A DNA stretch of 64,000 bases from Saussurea involucrata (Eukaryota > Streptophyta > Magnoliopsida > Asterales > Asteraceae), in assembly GCA_033807775.1 (NCBI GenBank), contig CM066321.1:234352350-234416349 (forward strand), read 5' to 3'. Numbering within the stretch: position 1 is the stretch's first letter; each line of letters opens with the position of its first letter. The position numbers and the translations under genes were made by a program. Under the pieces are notes generated by a model. It was given only the letters and a program-made list of their open reading frames with translations, had not been told where the DNA came from and did not search any database. Shown here one piece after another: positions 19,699 to 29,678 of the stretch.

Positions 19699-21569
19699 TG
19701 TAACACCCGGAAAATCCTTGTGAGTAATAATAGTCCTAATATTTCTTTATATTTTGACTTCTTAAATTATAATTGATTTCCTAAGTAATTTCCGTGGTTA
19801 TTACTTGTTAATTGATAACTTCCGATAGAAATCAGTAAGTTTATTCCTTAAGGAAATTATTGAAAAATAGATGATAAAGTTAAATATTAGATTTTATGGA
19901 TTAGTTGGATGGGTAATTTGAATACGAGTCCAACGGTACTTTCCGGGGTAAAAACCGAGTTCTAACGAAGAAGTTACGACCAAATTAGTGGAAGTTGATA
20001 TGTTTGGCAAACAGAGGCTGGCGCCGATGGGTTGGCGCCTATGCATCGGCGCGGGTGATCGGCACTGAACACCTGACGTGCCAAAAGGGGGATAAACCCA
20101 CCCCTTAGTCATTTCATTATTCAATTAGAACTCACAAATCAGATAAAATTTCTCTGCTCATTTCCTCTCAAGCGACTTCTTCATCTAACCTAAGGTAATT
20201 TCATATCTCAATCCTAATCCAATTCAAGTAAGTGTTATACGAATCTTACCAATTAAACATCAATTAGGGCTTTGCATCATTCATCTTCTTGTTGGAGAAA
20301 TTAAGCTCAAATCTTCAAGATAGGGTTGTACCAATTGAAGAATTAAGGTGAGTAACTTGTATCTAATTGATTGTATTATACTTTACTACCATACTTTATC
20401 TTGATTTTGGTATTGATAGTGAGAAATCTTGATTAATAAGCTCTTAATGGTTAAGAGGGAAACAAGAAGAGTTCAAGTAAGTTATGGTGGATTTATTGTG
20501 TTTTATTACTTAGAATGCCATGGTAAATGTTAGTGTTAAAGGTTTGGGTTTGATTATACTTCATTGGTATGTGATTTTGATGACGGCTTAAATTAAGTCT
20601 TAATGAAGTAATGATGGCTTAATGGTCAAAATGGACCTATTATTGAGTTGTAAACATGAAAGTAGTATTGATCATGTTAAATGGTTGGACCATTGTTATG
20701 TGTTAATTATGCTTGATATTATCTAGAATATGATTTATTACATATGGATGTGTATGAACTACATGGAAGTAGTATTGATCATGTTAAATGGTTGGACCAT
20801 TGTTATGTGTTAATTATGCTTGATATTATCTAGAATATGATTTATTACATATGGATGTGTATGAACTACATGGAAGTAGTATTGATCATGTTAAATGGTT
20901 GGACCATTGTTATGTGTTGAAAATGCTTGAATATTATTTGGATTAACATATTTGGTATTCACATAATTGGAGGAGCACCTAGTAGGCATTGGAGGATATA
21001 TTCTTACACATCGTGGGGTAAGTGTAATTGACTCATACCTTCGGATACCGTGGGGTTTTCCGTTGTGTTATGCCTTTTGACAATACCGTGGGGTATCGAT
21101 CAAGGTATATCTTCAATTATGATGTAACTGGGTAGCGATATGGGCCTTCTCCATGGAATCCAATTTGTGAATGTATCGAATTGTTATTCCTACATGCTAT
21201 GATTATGCTCTATGTGCTATGTGTAAACCTCACTTAGGCTTTAAAAGCCTAACACTTGTTATGTGTTTTATGTGTTACAGATTTTAGTGGTTCCGGACAC
21301 AAGAAGGTCTAGAACGGGGTTGTGAGCATGGGATCATGGTTGGAGAGTTAAAGATTGGAAGATTGATGATAGAACTTTCCGACATCCTTTTGATAGTTAA
21401 TTGCTATAGTAGTGATCTAATAAGCTAGTGGTCCAATAGTAGTTATAATTAACTAAATCTTTGTATTAATGATTATGAAATGTTAATTAGGTATACTTTT
21501 ACTTTAGTAATGTGTACCACTCTTCCGTTTTATGGAAGTTTTTGTTAACCCCTGTTTTGGGGTGTTACA
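19699..21569 (+). repeat. L1 3' LTR
   Basis: 1871 bp, about 99 percent identical to the 5' LTR by eye. The largest difference is a CCTTAGT duplication present only in the 5' copy. Immediately followed by the ATCAT target duplication. Confidence 0.9.
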
Positions 21570-22132
21570 ATCATCAAAGATCTTAATGATTCAATTAACA
21601 TCATTCGAAGACTATAAATCCCAAAGTTCAATCCTCAGTTTCGGGACATCGAATAACACAGGGAGAAAGATAGAACAAGAGCATCGAACAACAGAAGCAA
21701 ACACAAACACTCGAAGAATATTCGTTCAAACCAAAGAGATCATTTATAGAAGATCGCTCTCGACGCACGACATTCACTCTCGACCAACAGTTCACAAATT
21801 GTTTTCACACACGACGCACACTGTTTTTACATTTCAAACACTTGTACTTTACATTTCGAAGTCTTTCCCTTCATTTGTATTGTTATCTCTGTACGATCGA
21901 CACCCGGAACACCAAGGACATCGCTCCTGATTGGCGACCATAGTGCAGCGACGACATACACTGTCGTCCGCAGGTTTTTTCCTCGTTGAGGTTTTTCCTG
22001 CATCATCAAACCCTCTATCTCATTTGCATTTTGTATTTGTCGCACGCCTTCGTCGAATGATTCCTTTCTTTAGTTGTTAAAGTCCACATCGACCTTAAGT
22101 TGTCCCTTTGGTGCGATTTTTTGACATTAACA
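21570..22132 (+). repeat. T3 5' LTR, right part
   Basis: Resumes with the duplicated ATCAT and ends GACATTAACA. A TATA box (TATAAAT, 21613-21619) should drive the genomic transcript. The U5 part carries two conserved inverted repeats near 21945-22000 (a GCGACGAC...GTCGTC stem and a CCTC...GAGG stem). Without L1 the LTR is about 908 bp. Confidence 0.9.
21613..21619 (+). promoter_or_regulatory. TATA box of the T3 5' LTR
   Basis: CTATAAATCCC lies about 515 bp before the LTR end. T5 LTRs have TATAAAAA at the homologous place (57365 and 61506). It probably sets the start of the genomic RNA about 30 bp downstream. Confidence 0.6.
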
Positions 22133-22135
22133 GTT

Positions 22136-22152
22136 TGGCGCCATCCGTGGGA
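22136..22152 (+). promoter_or_regulatory. T3 primer-binding site
   Basis: TGGCGCCATCCGTGGGA follows the LTR end after three bases. The same site follows the LTRs at 22640 and 57909. It is not the initiator-Met type used by K1, K2, L1 and G1. I have not assigned the tRNA. Confidence 0.8.
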
Positions 22153-22233
22153 TCCCATCTAGAGAAAATCTTCGACAAACGTGCGTCTTGCTAACGGTTT
22201 CTTGGAGTTTTCTTTGTTCTCTGTTTCAGGAAA

Positions 22234-22437
22234 ATGGCTGTTCCTGGAGATCAGCAGCATGTCATTGCCCAGATGTACCAGGAGCTCGAAGTCGCTCGAA
22301 ATCAAATCAACGCCATGGCATAGCAAAGTCGCAGAGCAGCTGAGGAGATCGCAGACTAAGGAATCCCTTTGGACCTCAAAATGGTCCTAGACCATTCGTT
22401 CAGAATCCATGCCAAGGATCGTTCGGTCAGAATGCTC
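22234..22437 (+). pseudogene. gag: T3 gag, N-terminal fragment
   Basis: ATG 22234 follows a pyrimidine-rich tract ending CAG|GAAAATG. The fragment encodes MAVPGDQQHVIAQMYQELEV and then the start of the Gln/Asn/Pro/Phe-rich region. It has stops near 22321 and 22356. It ends at 22437, where sequence switches within the word GACCAT into a T4 LTR fragment. The rest of this gag resumes at 40509, with about 270 bp missing relative to the T4 gag. Confidence 0.75.
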
Positions 22438-22636
22438 CTCGACCATAGTGCAGCGACGACATCCTTTGTCGTCCACAGGTTTTTTCCTCGATTGAGGTTT
22501 TTCCTGCGTCATCAAATCCCTTGTCTCATTTACATTTTCGTCTTTGTCGCACGTCTCGTCGAAAGATCCTTTCTTTAGTTGATTAAGTCCACATCGACCT
22601 TAAGTTGTCCCTTTGGTGCGATTTTTGGCATTAACA
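22438..22636 (+). repeat. T4 5' LTR, 3'-end fragment
   Basis: 199 bp of U5 ending TTTTTGGCATTAACA, nearly identical to 40310-40508. It starts within GACCATAGTGCAGCG, fused to T3 gag. Confidence 0.85.
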
Positions 22637-22639
22637 GTT

Positions 22640-22656
22640 TGGCGCCATCCGTGGGA
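22640..22656 (+). promoter_or_regulatory. T4 primer-binding site
   Basis: TGGCGCCATCCGTGGGA, identical to the T3 site. Confidence 0.8.
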
Positions 22657-22737
22657 CCTCATCTAGAGAAAATCCTCGACGAACGTGCACCCTACTAATA
22701 ATTTCTTGGAGTTTCTTCTATTTTCTATTGCAGGAAA

Positions 22738-24445
22738 ATGGCAGCCTCTGGAAATCCACAGCAAGCCGTCGCTCAGATGTATCAGGAGCTCGAAGTCGGC
22801 GGAGCAGAATCGCAGAGCAGCTGAGGAGATCGCACGGTTAAGAAATCCTCTTGGGCCTCAAAATGGTCCTAGTCCGTTCGTGCAAAACCCAGTTCCAAGA
22901 TCGTTCGACCAGAATGGCCCTAGACCATTTGTCCCGAATCCAGGATCATCCGTGCAAAATCAGCATCCAGGCCCGTTCATGCAGAATCAACAACCAGGGT
23001 CGTTCAACCCAAATGCTCAGTTTGGGACAGTTCCTCCTCAGCACATAAGGCCACCACCCGTGAATAATGGGTCGCAGCCTTTCCAACAAGGGTCGCAACC
23101 ATTTCAGCAGCTATTTCAGAATGGACCTCAAGGTGGATCGCAGCCTTTCCAGCAAGGATCGCAGCAGTTTCAGAATGGACCGCAGCAATTCCACTATGGG
23201 TCGCAACCATATTTCGTCCCGTTCAACGGGGACGCCAATGGTTTGTCGCATGGTAATGGCACTAGCCCAGGGGCCAATCCCTCGACAGGGGCAAATCCCG
23301 ATCTTAACGATCCCGTCGCTCAGCGTTTAAAGATGTTAGAAGACCAAAATGAGCGCGTCCTGTCCTTGCTCGCCAAGTTGCCTGGGGCAGCCGTGCCCGT
23401 CGACGTCGAGCCTCGCTTGGGGTATCAGGCATCGCCCTTCATCGATGAGATCGCCACCGTCGAGGTCCCAAAGAAGTATAACATTCCTGCCTTCACTCCC
23501 AAGTATTCGGGTGTGACCGATCCGACTGAGCACGTCGCGCAATATAAGCAGCTCATGTGGACGATCTCGATCCCACTTATGTACCTGGAAGTATGCATGT
23601 GTAAGAGTTTTGGAGCAACTCTCACTGGTCCAGCTCTCCAATGGTTAATCAATCTCAAACCCAAATCCATCGGGTCGTTTGCTGAGTTGGTTAATCAATT
23701 CTCCCAGCAATTCGCCAGCAGTCGTAAGATGGAGAAGCAGACCAGCGACCTATATTACATCGTGCAGAAAGCTAATGAGTCTATTCGAAGTTATTTTAAT
23801 AGATTCAATGCCGAAATGATCAGCATCCGCAATTGCGACGTCAAAACCGCGATCGAAGCCTATATGCGTGGTCTGGACGATAGTTCGGGTCTATACACCG
23901 ACTTGACCAAATATCCCCCAGAGAATTTCGAAGACGTCCGAGCTCGAACCTTAACATATATGAGTGTAGAAGATGATGCTGCCTTTCGTCGCAAGCACAC
24001 TGACGACAAGAAGTCGTTAGGCGTCAGAAAGCCAGAGTTCAAGACAAAGGCTGTTTCTAGAGTAGAGCCAGCGCGCCAAATTTCAAATGTTCGTTTCAAG
24101 ACGAAAGCAGAAGCCAAGACCGCGGCTAAGTTCACTCAGTACCCCAAGATATCCTCTTATGGATTCAAAGGATCTGCAAAGGACCTAGTCGAAGCTCTGA
24201 AAAGTTCCCAAGCTACCATTCGGTGGCCAAAGAAGTCCGACCTGGACGATGCTAAGAAAGACAAATCAAGGTGGTGCGACTTCCATGCCGATCATGGTCA
24301 TGCGACAGACGACTGTATCGTATTGAAGAAGGAACTAGCATATCATTTTCCGAAAGGAAATCTCAATGATATCATCGACAATGTCGCTGTTCCAGCTAAT
24401 AACCATCGACCGTCGACTCCCGAGCATGCAAAAGTTATTAATTGA
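22738..24445 (+). pseudogene. gag: T4 Gag (Tat type), nearly complete
   Basis: The start is ATG 22738 (MAASGNPQQAVAQMYQELEV), preceded by a pyrimidine tract and CAG. A deletion near 22797 shifts the frame. From about 22803 the frame is open to the stop at 24443-24445. Residues of the first third are a low-complexity region rich in Gln, Asn, Pro, Gly and Phe, with repeated QNGP, QPFQQ and GSQPF. The retrotransposon gag domain follows (YSGVTDPTEHV, LQWLINLKPKSI, MEKQTSDLYYIVQ). A His/Cys motif, WCDFHADHGHATDDC, near the C-terminus is the Tat-type nucleic-acid-binding site. Gag would assemble particles in the cytoplasm. The single frameshift makes this copy defective. Confidence 0.85.
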
Positions 24446-25263
24446 AATTCCCTATGCCATGGGGAATCCAGGAGATCAAAAGAGAAAATAAACTGAAGTC
24501 ACAAGATCAAGCTCTCGACAGGTTCATTCTTCTATCACTAAATTAAGATCTTTTCCACAGGGATAAATCTACTATGGTGCCTAGTCGCACGACAACATAG
24601 TCAACCGCAGGGCAATATTTCTCCGTGTCATTCTGTCATTTAAAACCTATCTTTTCCTCCTAAAAAGAGTACGGTAATAAATGACAGGGGGCAAATAGAG
24701 AGAGTCTGAAATGGTACGTTCTCTAACTCTTTCTCATACGATTTTTTCTCGCAAAACATTTACTGACTTAAGCATTAGAGGGTCGTTGGCTAGCCAACGA
24801 CCAACCCCCGACATCGTTTTATCGCAGAATCGCACGACAGATTATCGCAGAGTCGCACGATAGTAATCATTAAGTCTACTATATGACTTTAATATCGCAA
24901 GGTCGAACAACATAAAGAATCAGGTCTCTAACTTGATTATTTCTCCACTAACTTGATTATTTATCCACAAGGGCATACAATACAAACTCGCTGTATGATC
25001 TGGTCGTACGATCACAGAGTCCAAACGACTTTACCCTAGGTTTCTTAACTGAATGGATGCTTTAATCGCGTGTTTTTACGTTCTTGTCATCGTATTACAA
25101 TGAATGCCTTAGTCGCACGATTTCATATGTATCTTATGTTCGACTTCATAATTAAACATGGTTTGGATAGAGCATAAGTAAAAGTTGCGTTCATTATATA
25201 ATCCATCGAATACATAATCGACCACTGACGGTCGAACAACATGAACAAACAAATACATTTTTT
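24446..25263 (+). other. T4 protease stub and spacer (pol deleted)
   Basis: Directly after the gag stop comes the last piece of the protease region (FPMPWGIQEIK), then non-coding sequence. In T3 about 400 bp separate these same points, and in a full element pol would follow. pol has therefore been deleted. The spacer holds the hairpin at 24781-24802 and several TCGCACGA words. No other gene is present. Confidence 0.7.
24781..24802. other. Conserved hairpin between convergent genes (T4 copy)
   Basis: A perfect 22-bp palindrome with half-site GGTCGTTGGCT. It is preceded by TTAAGCATTAGAG and followed by AACCCCCGACATCG, both conserved in the T2 and T3 copies. Confidence 0.8.
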
Positions 25264-27475
25264 CTAAGGTTGTGGAGGAGCATCGATCACGACCTTGTCC
25301 GATACCTCATCTTGAAAACCCTCATCAACCGCCTCCTCTTCGACCTCCCTCTGGTCATCCAAGTCGAGATCTCTCTCGGTCCCGACTTTCTCATAAAAGA
25401 GACGCATCTCATCTGACGCTGAAGCCAAAGGATCCTTACCCTGCAGGTGACGTCGCATAATTGTCGTGCGCGCAGTAAGTCGAGCATAACAAAGGAAAGA
25501 CTTATTTTCGTCCTTCAACTCACCAGACTCCTTCTGCAAACTTATCACCTTAGCCTTGATTCCCTCGACTTCCTTCCTCTTCGCGGTTACAGATTCCTTC
25601 ATCCCTTCCAGCTCCTCTCTCTGGTCGCGCATCAAAGTCAGGGACTCCTTCAAACGCGAGTTTATCTCGTCTCTTGTATGACTGAGGGCATCCAATTCGT
25701 CCAGAGCATGGTCAAGGCGCGCTGACATCGCTTCTTCATGTTCCAAAGCATCTTTCTCTTTAGCTAACGCTGCATCTTCATCTTTGGTAACAGAGGCCGT
25801 TGAAACCTCTATATTCGTCATTTCGGCATGCAATGCCAGGGAAGCTTGGAACGCCTGAAGAATCATAATATGAGCAGCATTAGTAAACAACGACAACGAC
25901 AACGGCAACGACAACGACAATGACAAACGACAAGTCTTGAAAGAAAGGCTTACCAAGAACAAGAGTCTAGCTGTATGGAACTCTTTCTTCTCGAAAGAAA
26001 ACCCGTCAAAACGCTCCCTGAAAGACGGAAGCAAATATTTTTCCAAATGGGGGAATAACATCGTCTCGTCCAAGACATTGTCGTCTAGAAAACCCGACGG
26101 CAACGTAAAGTTGACCGTTGTTTCCCCCAAAGGTCCCTTCTGTGCGCCTTTGCCCCTGTCGGCCGATGAAGGGCCGGATAGGACGACGGGAGACATCGTC
26201 GCCAGTTGCGCAGTATCCACAGATTCCACGCTGGTCGCAACCGACGCCTTCGCCTTCCTGGACAAGGCAACCCTCGATGGGTTACCCATCTTCAAAGACG
26301 GTTCCCTCAGAACGGACACCTTTGTCCTCTTTAAGAGGCCCGACCCGGCTGTCGGAACCTCTTTTCTCTTCAGGACTCCCGACCTAGTTGTCAAAACGTC
26401 CTTCTCCCTCGCCTCGCGAGCTGCTTCGACTTGGGCTATATTCCTAGCAACAGAAGATGTCGTTTGTGCTTGAGATTCACCTGAACGGTAAAAGAAAGAA
26501 GTTAGACGATTCAGAACAGAGAAAGACCAGGTCAAGCGAAAAGAAGATAAAAGGATACTTACTAATTATCTCTACCTCTAGTTCTTCGCTCTTCTCTTCC
26601 TCCTCAGTCTTCTCAGAGTCCTCCTATTCTTCGTTCTCCTCTCGACCCATCCTCATCCTGTCGCTCAAGAAAATGATGTCATCATCCTCGTCTATCAAAT
26701 GACGCGTGACATACGACCGGTCTTCGGTACTAAATTCCAAGAACTTTTTAACCTTAGCCCGAGAAGCATCATCCGGCTTTACCTTCTCGAAATCAATATC
26801 TACGCACAAAAAAGAAGATCAGTCGAAGAAACAATCAAACACCAGAATAACATGAAAACGTACAGTCAAAAGCTCACCCGTCATATTCCAGCCCTCCCTA
26901 ATCCAGTCACTATCAGTGTCCAGCGTCGACGCCCGTACGAATACATACCTCTTCTTCCATCCACGATCGTTGACCGCAGTATTTAAAACCAGGGTACGAT
27001 CACCCTTGAACCTTGAAAACAAGTTGTAGCCACGGTACTGGTCATTCTTGACCTTATACGCCGTCATAAGGTCCCTCACATTCATCGGTGGATTCCATTT
27101 GGAGGTAAGTCATTCGATGATCAAGATAACTCGCCAAAACTGGGGCATCAGTTGCCCCGACGAAAGATCAAATTCACACATAAATTCTTTAACTAAAGGC
27201 GAATATGGCCAGTGAAAGCCTATTTTGAACGGGTATTCGTATATAACAATGTACCCCTCGGTACACATCTCCGGTCGAATATTACCGGCCTTACTCACAG
27301 TAACCTCCGCAAGGATTTTTGCTAAAACCCTAAAGTCGTCTAGGGCGTCTTGATCCCGGATAGTGCTCCTAGGCTCCGTCGACATCGCTAAGCCCGTCAA
27401 CAAGATTTGACGCTCAGAAAAACCCCAAATATCCCAGTTTTTTCTAGGCTTCCTAGCAATAGACTTGTGACGCAT
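25264..27475 (-). pseudogene. T4 antisense accessory gene, four exons (Transposase_28-like)
   Basis: The best-preserved copy. Candidate starts are ATG 27475 (MRHKSIARKPRKNW) and ATG 27385 (MSTEP). The second fits the TATA box at 27504 better. Exons: 27475-26878, 26799-26563, 26480-25954, 25854-25264. The introns are 78, 82 and 99 bp, all GT-AG. Exon 1 has YEYPFKIGFHWPYSPL and QLMPQFWRV. Exon 2 is acidic. Exon 3 is basic, then TTVNFTLPSGF. Exon 4 is a long coiled coil (DQREELEGMKESV region) with an acidic tail ending PPQP. Two nonsense codons interrupt it: TGA at 27112-27110, where T2 has Arg, and TAG at 26626-26624. Intron 3 is open in frame and carries a GTTGTC microsatellite. Function unknown. 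Confidence 0.75.
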
Positions 27476-27496
27476 ACGCAAACTGGAGGGTCGTAT

Positions 27497-27504
27497 CTTA
27501 TATA
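27497..27504 (-). promoter_or_regulatory. TATA box of the T4 accessory gene
   Basis: TATATAAG on the minus strand, about 112 bp upstream of ATG 27385 and only about 22 bp upstream of ATG 27475. It lies in the homologous position to the boxes of T2 and T3. The stretch 27505-27865, up to the PPT, holds no gene and may be the rest of this antisense promoter. Confidence 0.6.
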
Positions 27505-27865
27505 ATCTCAGAAAAACTTAAAATAGGTCAAAGAACCCTGACAAGTTTTAATCGAACGGAAATCGCCAAGAAAAGATCCATCGTAATCTTTATTTATGCA
27601 GTCGATTATGTCAAGTCGAATTCCTGGATAACCGCTGCGCGTCCCCGTCCTTTCGTATGACCGCAGGGATCGTCGACACCTGTCCTCGAAAGCTGGTAAG
27701 CATCATCGTGTGTCAGTATGATGTCACGACCTCGTTTCCTTTTCAACTTCTCGCTCAGTTAGAAACGGACCAGCCTAATTCCAAGGTAACAAAGGTAATT
27801 TCTAACTCTTGTCATATTTTTTCGACTGACAAGATTTAAAACTCGGATTTGCTATCCTTCTTTCA

Positions 27866-27881
27866 AATTTTGGGGGCAAAC
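27866..27881 (+). promoter_or_regulatory. T4 polypurine tract
   Basis: AATTTTGGGGGCAAAC directly before the 3' LTR. Confidence 0.85.
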
Positions 27882-28461
27882 TGTTTGGGCAAAAAATCAC
27901 GTCGTACGACCACGACTAGGACAGGTAAGACGCACGATTATGAACTAAATCTTGTGTCAAGATAAGGTCTCGACGAAAACCCAGAAAACATCCGTCGACG
28001 CCCGTAAAAGGTAAATCGTACGTCCCTCACGACACTCGACCTTAGCATCGCCCGTCCCATACGACCATCACGTAAGATCATTGTACCTTCGACCGAGCTA
28101 ACATTAACTTTGACTGTTACGTTTGTTAAGTGTTTAATGCAGGAGTCAAAGTCATTAAAGAGCAACGGATATAACCGACGCAACCATCAACGATCGATAG
28201 CTGTAACGGACAAAGATCATCATGGATAATCACTCCGGCGACCGTTTCCAACCGTTGTTGCCGTTGATTGAATCATTAATGGAGCTAATTAATGACGCGA
28301 AGACTATAAAAGACAAGCTAAAGCCTCATTTCAGGGGACATCGGTTAACATCCAATACACTTCAGCGAACATCATCACACAGCAGAGACAATCATCCAAA
28401 CTCATAGCAAAGAACATTCAAATTCTGGAGATTAAATACTGAAGGCCAGAATCTTACAGCG
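27882..28461 (+). repeat. T4 3' LTR, left part
   Basis: Begins TGTTTGGGCAAAAAATCACG and runs to CTTACAGCG at 28461, where the deleted end of G1 starts. Comparison with the T5 LTR shows about 90 bp of this LTR are missing at the junction. It continues at 40182. Confidence 0.85.
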
Positions 28462-28481
28462 TCTGAGCATATCTTCCACAG
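28462..28481. other. 20-bp templated filler at a deletion junction
   Basis: The 20 bases at 28462-28481, beginning TCTGAGCATATC, exactly repeat 28508-28527, which lie 46 bp away inside the integrase sequence of G1. The filler sits between T4 LTR sequence and the truncated end of G1, with CAG microhomology on its right. This is a mark of error-prone end joining with local copying. Confidence 0.8.
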
Positions 28482-28837
28482 TTACCTCCAAAATCTAATA
28501 CACAACATCTGAGCATATCTTCCACAGTCTGAATGGTCCGCTCACTCTGTCCATCCGTCTGTGGGTGAAAACTAGTACTCAAATTAACTTTGGTACCCAA
28601 CTCTTCTTGCAGTGATTGCCAAAACCTCGAGGTAAACCGACTATCACGATCTGACACTATCGACACCGGTATACCATGTCTTGACACCACTTCGTCAATA
28701 TACAGTTTCGCCAACTTCTCAACTGGCGATGCCTCTTTCATAGCTAGAAAATGAGCACTCTTAGTCAATCTATCCACGATCACCCAAATGGTATCGTTAC
28801 CTCTTTGTGTCTTTGGTAACTTTGTCACAAAATCCAT
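28482..28837 (-). pseudogene. pol: G1 body 1: integrase core, 3'-truncated
   Basis: The frame runs from MDFVTKLPKTQ, which holds the first catalytic Asp, through IVSDRDSRF (second Asp) and GQSERTIQT (Glu) to DMLRCCVLDFGGN. It is then cut by the deletion and filler. The zinc-binding N-terminus is absent because of the shared RNase H-integrase deletion. Non-functional. Confidence 0.85.
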
Positions 28838-29678
28838 AGAGATAATGACGCCACAGTTTTAAAGCAAACACAACCGCTGCCAATTCCAAATCATGGGTAG
28901 GATAGTTATTTTCATGTTCCTTCAGTTGTCTTGACGCATAGGCAATTACCTTGCCTCGTTGCATCAACACACACCCCAAACCCATTTTCGATGCGTCACT
29001 ATAGACTACCAAATCTTCCGTTCCTCTTGGCAGTGCAAGAATAGGAGCTTCACACAACAACTGTCGTAAGGTTCTGAAAGATGTCTCCTGCTTTTCGGTC
29101 CAAATAAACTTCACATTCTTACGAGTCAACAAAGTCAAAGTAGAAGCAATCTTTGAGAAGTCTTTTATAAACCTTCTGTAATAACCCGCGAGACCCAAGA
29201 AACTTCTTATTTCAGACGCGCTTCTCGGAGTCTTCCAATTCATCATTGCCTCTATCTTTGCTGGATCTACTTTCACGCCTTCCGAAGAAATTACATGACC
29301 CATAAATTGTACTTCTTTTAACCAAAATTCGCATTTAGAGAATTTTGCATACAACTTCTCCTTTCGTAACACTCCTAAAACTTCATAAAGATGGCGCTCA
29401 TGGTCATTCTCATTCTTTGAATAAACAAGTATGTCATCAATGAAAACGATAACAAACTTGTCTAGGAACGATCGACATACTCTGTTCATCAGATCCATGA
29501 ATATAGCTGGAGCATTAGTCAATCCAAATGGCATCACAAGAAATTCATAATGCCCATACCTCGTTCTAAAAGCCGTTTTTGGAACATCTTCTTCCCTTAC
29601 CCGAACTTGGTGATACCCCGACCTTAAATCAATTTTAGAAAAAACATCCCGCTCCATGGAGTTGATCAAACAAATCAT
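28838..29678 (-). pseudogene. pol: G1 body 1: RT and RNase H N-terminal part
   Basis: The frame contains FSKIDLRSGYHQ, PFGLTNAPAIFMDLMN and the intact RT catalytic box VIFIDDILVYSKN. Then come the RNase H start VVYSDASKMGLG and ALKLWRHYLYG. Directly after YLYG it joins integrase sequence across the word TCTATGGA, which both partners can supply. Hundreds of residues (RNase H C-terminus and integrase zinc finger) are missing. The 5' side is joined to the gag-protease-RT frame by a one-base insertion. Confidence 0.85.

Larger units (their letters stand above)
14561..21569 (+). mobile_element. L1: 7.0-kb non-coding LTR element (LARD-like), related to G1
   Basis: Complete element with a 1878-bp 5' LTR, an initiator-Met PBS, a 3260-bp interior without meaningful coding frames, a PPT and a 1871-bp 3' LTR. 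It is flanked by perfect ATCAT duplications (14556-14560 and 21570-21574). LTR termini are TGTAACACCC and GGTGTTACA. The LTRs differ at roughly 20 positions plus a 7-bp indel by eye, so insertion is recent. The sequence just after the PBS, the PPT (AAGGTTGGGAGAAT) and the preceding GATTTCGAGGACGAAATC match G1. It is probably a non-autonomous relative of chromovirus G1. Confidence 0.85.

Noticed and set aside
25885..25935. GACAAC microsatellite in the T4 accessory gene as a coding repeat
   Set aside because: It falls inside the predicted intron 3, is absent from T1, T2 and T3 at this place, and is simple slippage.
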